From Acinetobacter johnsonii CIP 64.6 (GTDB lineage: Bacteria; Pseudomonadota; Gammaproteobacteria; Pseudomonadales; Moraxellaceae), in NCBI RefSeq assembly GCF_000368045.1, contig NZ_KB849235.1:257016-321015 (forward strand): a stretch of 64,000 nt of DNA, in the 5' to 3' direction. Positions 26,115 through 34,826 of this stretch are shown one piece after another. Position numbers and translations under genes: made by a program. Numbering within the stretch: the stretch's first letter is position 1; each line of letters opens with the position of its first letter. Below the pieces are notes generated by a model. That model searched no databases. It saw only the letters and a program-made list of their open reading frames with translations, and had not been told where the DNA came from.

Positions 26115-26750
26115 ATGTCTAGAGCTGGACGTAGCGATGGTGATTTAACCAAATCGAAAATTTTGGATGCTGCTGGCCGCCTAATTGCTCAGGATGGTTT
26201 TGCAAAAACCACGAGTAAAGCCATTGCCAAGCTGGCCGAAGTCGATTTGGCTGCCATTAACTATCACTTCGATGGTCGTGATGGCTTATATCGTGCCGTA
26301 CTTGCCGAAGCACATACGCATTATATTGATGAACAAGAACTCTTGACCTTGCTTAACAGCTCTAAAACGCCTACTGAAAAACTGGAAGCTTTTTTTGAAA
26401 GCCTGATCGGTAAACTGGTTGAAACCGATGTCTGGCATAGCAAAGTGTTTGTTCGCGAACTTTTTTCACCGACTACCCACCTATACACGTTTATGCAAAA
26501 TGATGGTGCGCGAAAGTTTCTTTTGGTCAAAAAAATTATTAGCCAAGTTTCAGGCATTGATGAAAACCACCCTGCACTTTTGCCTTGTGTACTCAGCACG
26601 GTCGCGCCTTGTATGATGCTGATTTTGGCAGATGCAAATGGTCCAAGCCCACTTAAAAATGTCTCCAAGCTTGAACCTGCACTTTTGGTTAAACATCTCA
26701 TGACCTTTTCAGTCGCAGGTTTACAAGCCGCTAAACAACTTTATCTTTGA
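26115..26750 (+). CDS. TetR-family regulator, CecR (YbiH)-like
   Basis: The 211-residue regulator has an N-terminal helix-turn-helix (TKSKILDAAGRLIAQDGFAKTTSKAIAKLAEVDLAAINYHFDGRDGLYRAVL) and a C-terminal DUF1956-type domain (SKVFVRELFSPTTHLYTFMQND). E. coli CecR represses ybhGFSR; here the same genes are in divergent orientation with a palindrome between. It overlaps the 3' end of the convergent amidohydrolase gene by 10 bases. Regulation by a drug or cation is inferred from the E. coli parallel. Confidence 0.86.
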   Translation: MSRAGRSDGDLTKSKILDAAGRLIAQDGFAKTTSKAIAKLAEVDLAAINYHFDGRDGLYRAVLAEAHTHYIDEQELLTLLNSSKTPTEKLEAFFESLIGKLVETDVWHSKVFVRELFSPTTHLYTFMQNDGARKFLLVKKIISQVSGIDENHPALLPCVLSTVAPCMMLILADANGPSPLKNVSKLEPALLVKHLMTFSVAGLQAAKQLYL

Positions 26751-28495
26751 TAAACCAACTGTCCTTGCTTATAGGTTGCAAGAACTTTGATGTCTTTGAT
26801 TTTAGATGGTTCAGTGGTGATTGGATTGGCACTTAAAATAACAAAGTCACCGTATTTACCTGTACTTAAAGTGCCTTTAATATCTTCTTCAAAATACTGA
26901 TATGCAGCCCAGTCCGTCATCGTTTTAAGTGCGATATACGGGCTGACTTTTTGTACCTCACCCAAAACTTTGCCTGTTCGCGTGGTGCGATTAACCGTTG
27001 CATCCAGCACCATCATACTTTTCGGTGGAATAACAGGAGCATCATGATGCTCGGTGAAAATCATACCTTTTCTTAAGGCCGAACCTGTTGGTGAGATGTG
27101 TTCAGCACGCTTTTCACCTAAGGTTTGTGCTACATGCCAGTCGCCCCAGTAGTAGGTATGCAAAGAAAAGAAGGATGGAATCAAATGAAGCTGCTTTGCC
27201 CGATCCAGTTGATCCTCTCGCATAGTTTGCGCATGAATAATCACATCTCGTCGCTGTGAGGCATCATATTTCTTTTGCGCATTGGCAATCACATTAAGGT
27301 ATTGATCAATCGCGGCATCACCATTGGCATGTGCCAAAATTGGCCATTGTTGTTGAAAAGCCAAATCAATCATTTGCTGGACTGTTTTTTGCTCTGGAAA
27401 TGCAGGATAGCCACGATAGTTCTTATCTTTCCCTTCAGGTGGAACCACATAGGGTTCAGTTAACCATGCTGTTTTACCTTGGGGTGAACCATCTAAGCTA
27501 ATTTTCACGCCACCAATTCTAAAGTGATTGACATAGTTTTTACTTACACCTTTTTCGAGCATATACGCCTGTTCAGAACTAATATCAGGATAAGAGACGA
27601 CATCAATCGCTAATTTGTTTTGATTAGCCAAACTACGCCAAAGTTCTGAAGTACCACGATCAGCTCGTCCTTCTTGTACCGTGGTGTAACCATTTTTCAT
27701 ATAGGTCTGTACCGCAGTCAACGCCATCTGCTGCATCATTTCAGGTGGAACCGTTTTAAAAGCCTGTAACATGGCCTCAATCACAACACTTTCTTCCAGT
27801 ACACCATTTGGAATATTTGTCCCGACTACGCGTCGAATCACGCCACCACTAGGGTTACTACTTTTTTCATTAATACCTAACAACTCTAACGCTTTGTGAT
27901 TCATAGAGGCCAAATGCCCTGACTGATGCAAAATCAGCACCGGTTGAGTCGTTGAAATCTGATCTAAATCTGTGGCTGTTGGATGAGCTTTCTCTTGTAG
28001 CTGGGCATCATCATAACCATTGCCAATAATCCAGCCAGAAGTCGCTTGGACAAAGGTTGGATTTTGCTTCGCCCACGCCTTCATTTCTTGGATAAGTGTG
28101 GCAATACTTACCACCTTGCCATCTGGCGGCGGATATAAATTAGCCACAGTTTGCTGCATACCGACAGAGTTTAAATGACTATGTGCATCGATAATGCCTG
28201 GGATGACAGTCTTGTGATTCAAGTTTAAGCGTTTCGCCTGTGGCGCAAGCTTTTCAGCCTCAGACAATGTGCCTGTATAACGGATCTTTCCATCTTGAAT
28301 TAACATGGCATCGACATAGCTGGGCTGCATGCCTTGCATGGTTAAAATGGGGCCACCATAGACCAATAAGGCATTTTGCGTCTGTTGTTGTGTACTTGAA
28401 ACGCTGCTAGACGGGCTGGTTGTACAACCACTCATCAGTACCACAGAGGAAGAAAGTAGAGCCGTAAGTACAAAAGAAACTTTATTAAAAAGCAT
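26741..28495 (-). CDS. Amidohydrolase family lipoprotein (YtcJ-like)
   Basis: The 584-residue protein starts with a lipoprotein signal (MLFNKVSFVLTALLSSSVVLMSGC, lipobox MSGC) and then a metal-dependent amidohydrolase fold. Motifs are VIPGIIDAHSHLNSVGMQ (the HxH metal site), PVLILHQSGHLASMN, ILAHANGDAAIDQYL and a C-terminal GKYGDFVILSANP. This is the DUF4450/YtcJ group acting on unknown N-acyl or imide substrates. A membrane-anchored extracytoplasmic form is less usual but the signal is clear. Confidence 0.85.
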   Translation of the reverse strand: MLFNKVSFVLTALLSSSVVLMSGCTTSPSSSVSSTQQQTQNALLVYGGPILTMQGMQPSYVDAMLIQDGKIRYTGTLSEAEKLAPQAKRLNLNHKTVIPGIIDAHSHLNSVGMQQTVANLYPPPDGKVVSIATLIQEMKAWAKQNPTFVQATSGWIIGNGYDDAQLQEKAHPTATDLDQISTTQPVLILHQSGHLASMNHKALELLGINEKSSNPSGGVIRRVVGTNIPNGVLEESVVIEAMLQAFKTVPPEMMQQMALTAVQTYMKNGYTTVQEGRADRGTSELWRSLANQNKLAIDVVSYPDISSEQAYMLEKGVSKNYVNHFRIGGVKISLDGSPQGKTAWLTEPYVVPPEGKDKNYRGYPAFPEQKTVQQMIDLAFQQQWPILAHANGDAAIDQYLNVIANAQKKYDASQRRDVIIHAQTMREDQLDRAKQLHLIPSFFSLHTYYWGDWHVAQTLGEKRAEHISPTGSALRKGMIFTEHHDAPVIPPKSMMVLDATVNRTTRTGKVLGEVQKVSPYIALKTMTDWAAYQYFEEDIKGTLSTGKYGDFVILSANPITTEPSKIKDIKVLATYKQGQLVYQR

Positions 28496-28648
28496 GGGTT
28501 AAACACCTCATATTGCTAAATATTATATTTTGCTCCATACGAGCATTCGTTATAGGTATAAAACTTTAAATACAACACATCATCACTCTACCTTAGTACT
28601 TTAAGCCGGCTCTTGTCAGGCAGAATAAGGTGCTCAATATTCAACAGA

Positions 28649-29533
28649 TTATTGCAATAGCTTTAAGATGTGTTGCAAACGGACATTGTCTATATTTTCT
28701 TTATACACTGCATAAATCGGCGCAATACATGGGTTATTGGCCTTAAGCGTTTTATAAACAATCTGCTTATTCCAAAAGTCACGAATGGCCTCAGGCACGA
28801 TGGATAAACCAATCCCTGCAGCAATCAAGTTTAAGCTTGAGGTTAAACGTGGCGCTTCTTGTACAATTTTGGGACTAAATCCAGCTTGGTAACAACTGGC
28901 CAAAATATTATCGAATAAATCTTGTCCAGCTAAACGTCGGTATAACACAAAATCATGCGGTTCAAGATCCAGCAAGTGAATTGGTTCGGCGTGTTCAACC
29001 AAAGGATGATTGTTGGGTAAGGCCACAATGAGCGGCTCATCTAGTACATGTAGACTGGTTAAACCAAGGCCAATCGGTGCAGGTTTGCGTAAGAACACAA
29101 TGTCATTTTTTTCATTACTAATGGAATCAATCAGCGAGCTACTGCCATCTTCTTCCAGATGAATTGAAACACGTGGAAAAGTTTCCCGAAAGTTACGCAG
29201 CAAGGCCGGTAAAAATGGATGTAAGCCAACCGAGTTGGTAAAGCCAATATTAATCTGACCTTCGACCCCCAAAGAAATATCCTGCACACGTTTGGGAATC
29301 AACTGTGCATGCGCTAATATCGCAAGGGCTTCTTTGTACAAAACCTTGCCTGCTTCTGTCACCTCAACACCGCGTGGCAAACGCTTTAGCAGTTGAGTAT
29401 TCAGCTCCTCTTCCAAGCTTTTGATAATCCGTGTTAACGGTGGTTGTTGCATATTCAAACGTACCGCAGCATGCGAAATATTACTTTCTTCTACCACTGC
29501 AACAAATGCTCTGAGTTTATGAATATCGATCAT
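28649..29533 (-). CDS. LysR-family transcriptional regulator
   Basis: ATG at 29533 (MIDIHKLRAFVAVVEESNISHAAVRLNMQQPPLTRIIKSLEEELNTQLLKR) has GGGGC upstream and gives the standard 294-residue length. The N-terminal winged HTH is complete. The inducer-binding domain follows (GQINIGFTNSVGLHPFLPALLRNFRETFPRV). It is divergent from the chromate-transporter pair and may control it. Effector unknown. Confidence 0.9.
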   Translation of the reverse strand: MIDIHKLRAFVAVVEESNISHAAVRLNMQQPPLTRIIKSLEEELNTQLLKRLPRGVEVTEAGKVLYKEALAILAHAQLIPKRVQDISLGVEGQINIGFTNSVGLHPFLPALLRNFRETFPRVSIHLEEDGSSSLIDSISNEKNDIVFLRKPAPIGLGLTSLHVLDEPLIVALPNNHPLVEHAEPIHLLDLEPHDFVLYRRLAGQDLFDNILASCYQAGFSPKIVQEAPRLTSSLNLIAAGIGLSIVPEAIRDFWNKQIVYKTLKANNPCIAPIYAVYKENIDNVRLQHILKLLQ

Positions 29534-29641
29534 GTCTGCCCCATTAAACATACTTTTTTAGTATATATAACGTTAAAAATAGCATTTTTCAACATATCTC
29601 TACAGGTTCATACTGAGCTCATTCAACAAAAGGCGAAAGAC

Positions 29642-30217
29642 ATGAACACTGAAGTGCTCCCTGCTGAACAAATAACCCATCCAACTTCACGGGAATTATT
29701 TGCAGGCTTTATGAAGCTGGGACTCATGGGCTTTGGTGGCGTATTGCCACTTGCACATCAAATGGTTGTAGAAGACCAAAAATGGCTCAACACGGAAGAG
29801 TTCACGCACTTATTGGGTGTCTGTCAAATCCTCCCTGGAGGAAACATCATTAATATGGCCGTTGCGATTGGTTATGAGTTTCAGGGGGTTAAAGGTGCGA
29901 TTAGTGCCGTTCTCGGGTTAATTTTTGCACCGACGGTGATTGTGATTTTGCTGTATCAGCTCTATAGCCAATTTCAAAGTATCCCCGTGATTCAGCATAT
30001 GATACAGGGACTGGCAGCGGCAGCAGCAGGTTTACTGTTTGCCATGGGGCTAAAAATGCTGAAACCCATTCTGAAAAGTTACCTCACGATCTTTACCATT
30101 GCGCTGACCATTGTCTTTATGCTGATTATTAAGATTCCCTTGGCATTAACGTTACTGATCTTAGTCAGCATCAATGTCGCAGTCTTAAGCTTGAAAAAAA
30201 GAGGAAAAAACGCATGA
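29642..30217 (+). CDS. Chromate transporter, N-terminal half (split CHR family)
   Basis: ATG at 29642 is preferred to an upstream in-frame codon inside the LysR gene. The 191-residue membrane protein has the ChrA half signature ELFAGFMKLGLMGFGGVLPLAHQMVVEDQKWLNTEEFTHLLGVCQILPGGNIINMAVAIGYEFQG, followed by about six helices. Short-chain CHR proteins work as pairs to expel chromate. It overlaps the second gene by ATGA, indicating coupled translation. Confidence 0.87.
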   Translation: MNTEVLPAEQITHPTSRELFAGFMKLGLMGFGGVLPLAHQMVVEDQKWLNTEEFTHLLGVCQILPGGNIINMAVAIGYEFQGVKGAISAVLGLIFAPTVIVILLYQLYSQFQSIPVIQHMIQGLAAAAAGLLFAMGLKMLKPILKSYLTIFTIALTIVFMLIIKIPLALTLLILVSINVAVLSLKKRGKNA

Positions 30218-30735
30218 TTTTAATCACCTTAGCTATCGTTTTTACCCAGCTTTCTATATTGGCCTTTGGTGGCGGCAATGCCATTTTGCCTGAAATGCAA
30301 CATCAAGTGGTCGAAGTGCATCGTTGGCTTACTGCTACAGAGTTCAGCACCATGTTTGCCATGGCGCAAGCGGCTCCAGGCCCCAATATGATGATTGTGC
30401 CACTGGTCGGCTGGCATGTGGCTGGACCTGCTGGACTGTTTGTGACTTCACTGGCGAAGTTTGGGCCCTCTTCTGTACTGACTATATTTGCACTCAAGTT
30501 TTGGAATCAGTTTAAGGATCATCCGCTACGTAGCATGTTTGAAAAAGCACTGAAACCAATTACTGTCGGCTTGGTTTTGGTCAGTGCCTATATTATTGCC
30601 GCAGCATCTGCTCAGAACTGGTTACTTATCGCGATCGTTATCGTGGCAACGGGGTTAAGCTTAGTGAAAAAAATTCATCCACTATGGGTCATGCTCTTTG
30701 GAGCAATGTCAGGCGCACTTTTTTTATGGCTCTAG
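30214..30735 (+). CDS. Chromate transporter, C-terminal half (split CHR family)
   Basis: The 173-residue membrane protein has the second ChrA half pattern (LSILAFGGGNAILPEMQHQVVEVHRWLTATEFSTMFAMAQAAPGPNMMIVPLVGWHVAGPAGLF). It starts inside the stop codon of its partner (ATGA) and should form the antiparallel heterodimer with it. Whether the pair carries chromate or another anion is not proven. Confidence 0.87.
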   Translation: MILITLAIVFTQLSILAFGGGNAILPEMQHQVVEVHRWLTATEFSTMFAMAQAAPGPNMMIVPLVGWHVAGPAGLFVTSLAKFGPSSVLTIFALKFWNQFKDHPLRSMFEKALKPITVGLVLVSAYIIAAASAQNWLLIAIVIVATGLSLVKKIHPLWVMLFGAMSGALFLWL

Positions 30736-30765
30736 ACTAACATATCTATTCTGCTAGTCTAGAGC
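30729..30765 (+). terminator. Inverted repeat behind the chromate pair
   Basis: GCTCTAGACTA ... TAGTCTAGAGC is a perfect 11-bp inverted repeat beginning just before the stop codon. There is no T-run after it, so it acts as a weak terminator or is a leftover of a rearrangement at the neighbouring truncated gene. Confidence 0.4.
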
Positions 30766-30769
30766 CTAG

Positions 30770-31429
30770 ATAAATGCCACAGTGAATGAAGCCATTCAGG
30801 CACTCGAAAAAGAGCCTTTCATCGTTGTGACTGACCAAGTTACGGGTGAGAAACGTTTAGCTACCCTGCATTTATCCATTTCCGATGCCACGGGTGATAG
30901 TGCCATTATTGAGTATATTAACGGTAAACAAGTCATTCATCATGGTCGACAGTATCAAGTGATGACCAACTCGCCAACCTTTGATCAACAGCTCGCTTTA
31001 AATAGCTATTGGAAGCAAATTGGTGGCACAACCATGCTTCCAGGCACTAACCGCGCATCTGATCGTTTTGCCCGTGCTTCTTTTTATATCAATGCGATTC
31101 CAAAAAATGCAACTCCAGACCATTCGCTCGCCAGTGTATTTAGTGTCATCCGCAATACCTCAGTCCCTTTTGGCCTAAACACTGAAGAAGAGCCGAATAT
31201 TTCCTCAACCCGTTGGCGTACGGTGGTCAATCATAAACGTGGTTTATATTTCTTTGAATCTGCCGTTTCACCAAATGTGTTTTGGGTCGATTTAAAGGAA
31301 ATTAACTTTAAAGATGGTCAAACCAAGAAGTTAGAACTTGGCCCAGACCAAGCGATGACATATGCAGGCAAAGCCAATGCATCCTTTAAAGTCACCAAAC
31401 CTTTTGAGTTTTTAGGAACTAATCCCTAA
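30770..31429 (+). pseudogene. 5'-truncated linear amide C-N hydrolase (choloylglycine hydrolase family)
   Basis: The frame encodes about 219 residues with strong choloylglycine/penicillin-V-acylase features: RLATLHLSISDATGDSAIIEYINGKQVIHHGRQYQVMTNSPTFDQQLALNSYW and a Tyr/Arg-rich core. Family members are about 320-370 residues long and begin with a nucleophilic Cys just after the signal. Here homology begins at about one third of the domain, and the catalytic Cys and Asp are absent. The upstream in-frame TAG at 30767 closes the frame. The only start, GTG at 30782, gives 215 residues. The protein should be inactive. Confidence 0.75.
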
Positions 31430-31659
31430 GTTTTCAGTTATATCATCGGCTTAAAAATATAATCACCATCAATAATAGCCCTGATCAAAGGGCTACTCAT
31501 CATCTAAAAGAAAGTTTCTTACTTTTTCTTATCCGCGACCAAAATTGACGGAGCATTATTTATTCAGTGTTTTTAAATTTGAGTTTTCACCCACATCAGC
31601 ATATTCTAAACAGACAGATTCCACTTCCAAACACGCCTTGTAGCGTAGGAGTATTCACC

Positions 31660-32283
31660 ATGTCAAAGAAGTTACCTATCTACTTCTCGGACGATGCATG
31701 GTCGTCTTTACAAGATCTCATGGGGCCAGAAGGTAAACCCAGTCCCACCATCAATAGCATGCTCGAACAAATTGTGCAGCAAGCTGAACTTGCGGATCAA
31801 CTTAGGCTGACTCCTGTTCTACCTCAGTCCAAAGTCTCTATTCCTGTTTCTTTAGAACGCATTCCAGCAGGCCCAGCGTTCAGCACTAAAGATGAGCAAG
31901 GCAAAGCCATCGATCTCAATGAATTCTTAATACAAAACCCCATTTCAACGTTCATCGCTCATGTAGACAGTGAGTCAATGTTGGGCGTAGGTCTTGAAGT
32001 AAATGACCCGATTATTATTGATCGGAGTATTGAAGCCAAACACTACGACATTGTGGTGGCTTTAATTGATAATAATGACTCCACTATTAAAAGACTGATG
32101 ATGACAAACAAAATGTCAAAGTCGGACATCAAAGACATTTTTGGAGATGAAAACTACCCTTTGCCTCAACTTTGGCTAAAAGCTGAAAACCCCGAGTATG
32201 AACATATTATTCCTACAGAAAATCAAACCTTTGTCATTTGGGGAGTGGTGACGTTTAACTTAAAACGTCTGTACCACCGTTAA
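31660..32283 (+). CDS. umuD: UmuD-like S24 peptidase/regulator (UmuDAb type)
   Basis: ATG at 31660 has TAGGAG upstream; earlier in-frame codons are rejected. The 207-residue protein has an unusually long N-terminal extension over E. coli UmuD, then the self-cleavage site IPAG (Ala70-Gly71), the catalytic Ser in HVDSESMLGVGL (Ser106) and the Lys in NNDSTIKRLMM (Lys144). In Acinetobacter this form acts like LexA, repressing DNA-damage genes until RecA-stimulated cleavage. It lies 20 bases ahead of umuC, so the two are co-transcribed. The usual partner ddrR is not visible upstream. Confidence 0.88.
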   Translation: MSKKLPIYFSDDAWSSLQDLMGPEGKPSPTINSMLEQIVQQAELADQLRLTPVLPQSKVSIPVSLERIPAGPAFSTKDEQGKAIDLNEFLIQNPISTFIAHVDSESMLGVGLEVNDPIIIDRSIEAKHYDIVVALIDNNDSTIKRLMMTNKMSKSDIKDIFGDENYPLPQLWLKAENPEYEHIIPTENQTFVIWGVVTFNLKRLYHR

Positions 32284-32303
32284 GAATAATAAGAAGAAGC
32301 AAT

Positions 32304-33599
32304 ATGAAAAATGAAACTGAAATATTCGCGCTCGTTGACGTGAATAATTGCTATGTCTCATGTGAACGCGTCTTTAATCCAAAGCTCAATGACCGCCCTG
32401 TGATTGTATTAAGTAATAATGATGGTTGTGTAGTTGCTCGAAGCCAAGAAGCCAAGGATCTCGGCATTGGCATGGCTGTCCCTTTTTTTCAAATTCAAGA
32501 ACTTGTCCAGCAGCATAATATTCAAGTGTTTTCGAGTAACTATGCTTTATATGGGGAAATGTCTCGCCGCTTCATGCAGTTATTGGGGCAATATGTGGCA
32601 GCCGATGAACAAGAGATCTATTCCATTGATGAATGTTTTTTAAAGCTAACCGCTTATGAGCATTTATTTAACCTCACTGACTATGCCAAAGACATGAAAG
32701 ACAAGGCATGGCAGTGGCTTGGTCTTCCCTGCTGTATTGGAATTGGTCGTTCTAAAACAGAAGCCAAAATTGCCAATCATTTAGCCAAGAAAAATAAGGC
32801 GTTAAATGGCGTGTGCAATTTGGCACACATGGACCCATGTACTGCTGAATACATGCTTGCAGATGTGGAGGTCGGTGAAGTCTGGGGCGTCGGTCGACAG
32901 AACTGCAAAAAGCTAAACTCGATGGGTATTTATACGGTTTTAGATTTGATCGACTCCAAGCCGAGTGAAATTAAAAAGCAATTTAGCATAGTGATGGAAA
33001 AGACTGTCCGTGAGCTTCAAGGGATGTCTTGCATCAATATTGAAAGTGATGAGGTTGCGCATAAGCAAATTATTAGTAGTCGCTCATATGGTCAAGCTGT
33101 GTATGAAATTGATGACATCAAAGCCTCTGTACGCTTATATGTTGCCAGTGCTGTTAAACGCTTACGTCATGATGGCTCTATTTGTAAAATGATCGGGGTA
33201 TATATTCAAACAGGTCGTTTTAGCCAAAATGAACATTACTCGCCCTATACCATTGTACACATGCATGAACACACCGATGATCTACTTGAAATTACACAGG
33301 CGGCCATGAAAGGCATTGACCAAATTTACAAGTCAGGGTTTAAATACAAAAAGGCGGGCATCGTCCTTTTGGAAATTATAGATAAATCTAAATTTGTGCA
33401 TGATCTTTTTACCGACTATAGCCATAAAAATGACCGTGAAGAACTCTTCAATACCATGGATGCCATTACTGAACGTTTTGGTAAAAATATGATTTCTTTA
33501 GGGGTTTGCCATGAGAAAAAAGAACCTTGGCAAATGAATCAGTGCAATCGCTCTCCTGCCTATTTGAGCAACTGGTCGGAGCTATTTAGAGTGGGTTGA
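32304..33599 (+). CDS. umuC: UmuC, DNA polymerase V catalytic subunit
   Basis: The 431-residue Y-family polymerase begins FALVDVNNCYVSCERVFNPKL (first metal Asp) and carries PVIVLSNNDGCVVARSQEAKDLGIGM, SIDECFLKL (the catalytic Asp-Glu pair) and IGIGRSKTEAKIANHLAKK. The little-finger region and the UmuC C-terminal zinc-like tail are complete. It performs error-prone translesion synthesis with processed UmuD. Length matches UmuC (about 420-430). Confidence 0.95.
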   Translation: MKNETEIFALVDVNNCYVSCERVFNPKLNDRPVIVLSNNDGCVVARSQEAKDLGIGMAVPFFQIQELVQQHNIQVFSSNYALYGEMSRRFMQLLGQYVAADEQEIYSIDECFLKLTAYEHLFNLTDYAKDMKDKAWQWLGLPCCIGIGRSKTEAKIANHLAKKNKALNGVCNLAHMDPCTAEYMLADVEVGEVWGVGRQNCKKLNSMGIYTVLDLIDSKPSEIKKQFSIVMEKTVRELQGMSCINIESDEVAHKQIISSRSYGQAVYEIDDIKASVRLYVASAVKRLRHDGSICKMIGVYIQTGRFSQNEHYSPYTIVHMHEHTDDLLEITQAAMKGIDQIYKSGFKYKKAGIVLLEIIDKSKFVHDLFTDYSHKNDREELFNTMDAITERFGKNMISLGVCHEKKEPWQMNQCNRSPAYLSNWSELFRVG

Positions 33600-33660
33600 A
33601 GTTAAGTCTTCATAAAAGTAGATCACTTTACACTACACGAATACTCATAAGGATTTTTTA

Positions 33661-34167
33661 ATGAACATCACGATTCGAGACGAACAGCCAGAAGATATTG
33701 AAAGCATTGAGACCTTGACTCGCACTGCATTTTTAAATGCAGAACATACCAGCCATACTGAACAATTCATTGTGAACAACCTCCGAAAAAGCGGTCAACT
33801 TACGATTTCTTTGGTTGTTGTTGAAGATGATTCAATTATCGGTCATGTCGCCATTTCACCTGTATCTATCTCGACAGGTACAACAGGTTGGTATGGCCTA
33901 GGCCCAATTTCTGTCTGCCCAACTAAACAAGGTTTGGGCATTGGGTCACAGCTGATGCAGGCATCCATTGAAAAATTAAAACAACTGGGTGCCAAAGGCT
34001 GTGTTCTATTAGGCGACCCCAATTATTATCATCGCTTTGGGTTTCGGCCTAATCTAGAGTTGGTTTTACCTAGCGTTCCTAGCGAATACTTTCAAGCCCT
34101 TAGTTTCAATGGAGAAATACCGCAGGGCGTTGTCAGTTATCATGACGCATTTAATGCCACTGAATAA
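33661..34167 (+). CDS. GNAT-family N-acetyltransferase (YhbS-like)
   Basis: The 168-residue protein has the GNAT acetyl-CoA motif A (GLGPISVCPTKQGLGIGSQLMQASIEKLKQLGAKGCVLLGDPNYYHRFGF) with the Q/RxxGxG/A loop QGLGIG, and the YhbS-type ending. An AAGGATTTTTTA ribosome-binding site precedes the ATG. The substrate is unknown. Confidence 0.9.
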   Translation: MNITIRDEQPEDIESIETLTRTAFLNAEHTSHTEQFIVNNLRKSGQLTISLVVVEDDSIIGHVAISPVSISTGTTGWYGLGPISVCPTKQGLGIGSQLMQASIEKLKQLGAKGCVLLGDPNYYHRFGFRPNLELVLPSVPSEYFQALSFNGEIPQGVVSYHDAFNATE

Positions 34168-34376
34168 ATTGAACTTTTAAATATCAATTTACTCTGTTGT
34201 GTAAGGTTTGAATGAATACTTTAAACCGTATTTTGAACCGCTTAAGGTGAATAACAGTACGTTTATACAGCGTAAAATTCCATTTATGTAAAGCGAATGT
34301 AAAGCAAACTTTTAAACTTAAGATATAACAAATAGTATATATGGACTTATGATTTATATATAAAAAGGTCATTTTT

Positions 34377-34730
34377 ATGAAAAATGCTTTAGGTGCAACA
34401 CTCGTTACTTTAGCCTTAGTGGGTTGTACTTCTGCACCAACGGGAAAAGTCACTCAAGAAAATACATCAGGCAGTAATGCTGCAGAAACACAAGTGATTC
34501 ACTTCACTGGCCCAATGGATTTAACCATTGAACTGAAGTCATCTGATAATTTTGAAACAGCGATGATGACGGATAACTCAGATCGAACATTCATGCTGAA
34601 AAGTGCACCAGCAGCAAGTGGTATGCTCATGACTGACGGCAAAGGTGTTTCTATTCACATCAAAGGAAGTGAAGGCATTGTCGAGTTTGTCAAAGACAAG
34701 CCAATCCAGATTACTGAGTTTAAGAAATAA
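34377..34730 (+). CDS. MliC-like small lipoprotein
   Basis: The 117-residue protein begins MKNALGATLVTLALVGC, a lipoprotein signal (lipobox LVGC, Cys17). The mature domain is a small beta protein whose end, TFMLKSAPAASGMLMTDGKGVSIHIKGSEGIVEF, resembles MliC/PliC lysozyme inhibitors (SGxxY-DGK-KG-EA pattern), although the canonical Ser/Tyr and Lys loop is only loosely kept. It may protect the wall from host lysozyme. The terminator at 34756 ends the gene. Confidence 0.65.
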   Translation: MKNALGATLVTLALVGCTSAPTGKVTQENTSGSNAAETQVIHFTGPMDLTIELKSSDNFETAMMTDNSDRTFMLKSAPAASGMLMTDGKGVSIHIKGSEGIVEFVKDKPIQITEFKK

Positions 34731-34755
34731 ACGTCATATCTAAGCGTTTATTAGA

Positions 34756-34789
34756 AAAGGTCATGTGGGACAAGTCCTACATGACCTTT
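34756..34789 (+). terminator. Terminator after the MliC-like gene
   Basis: AAAGGTCATGT ... ACATGACCTTT forms an 11-bp stem followed by ATTTTA; it also faces the convergent protease gene. Confidence 0.75.
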
Positions 34790-34826
34790 ATTTTACTTTC
34801 AAATCACGATTTATTTAGCAAAAAAC

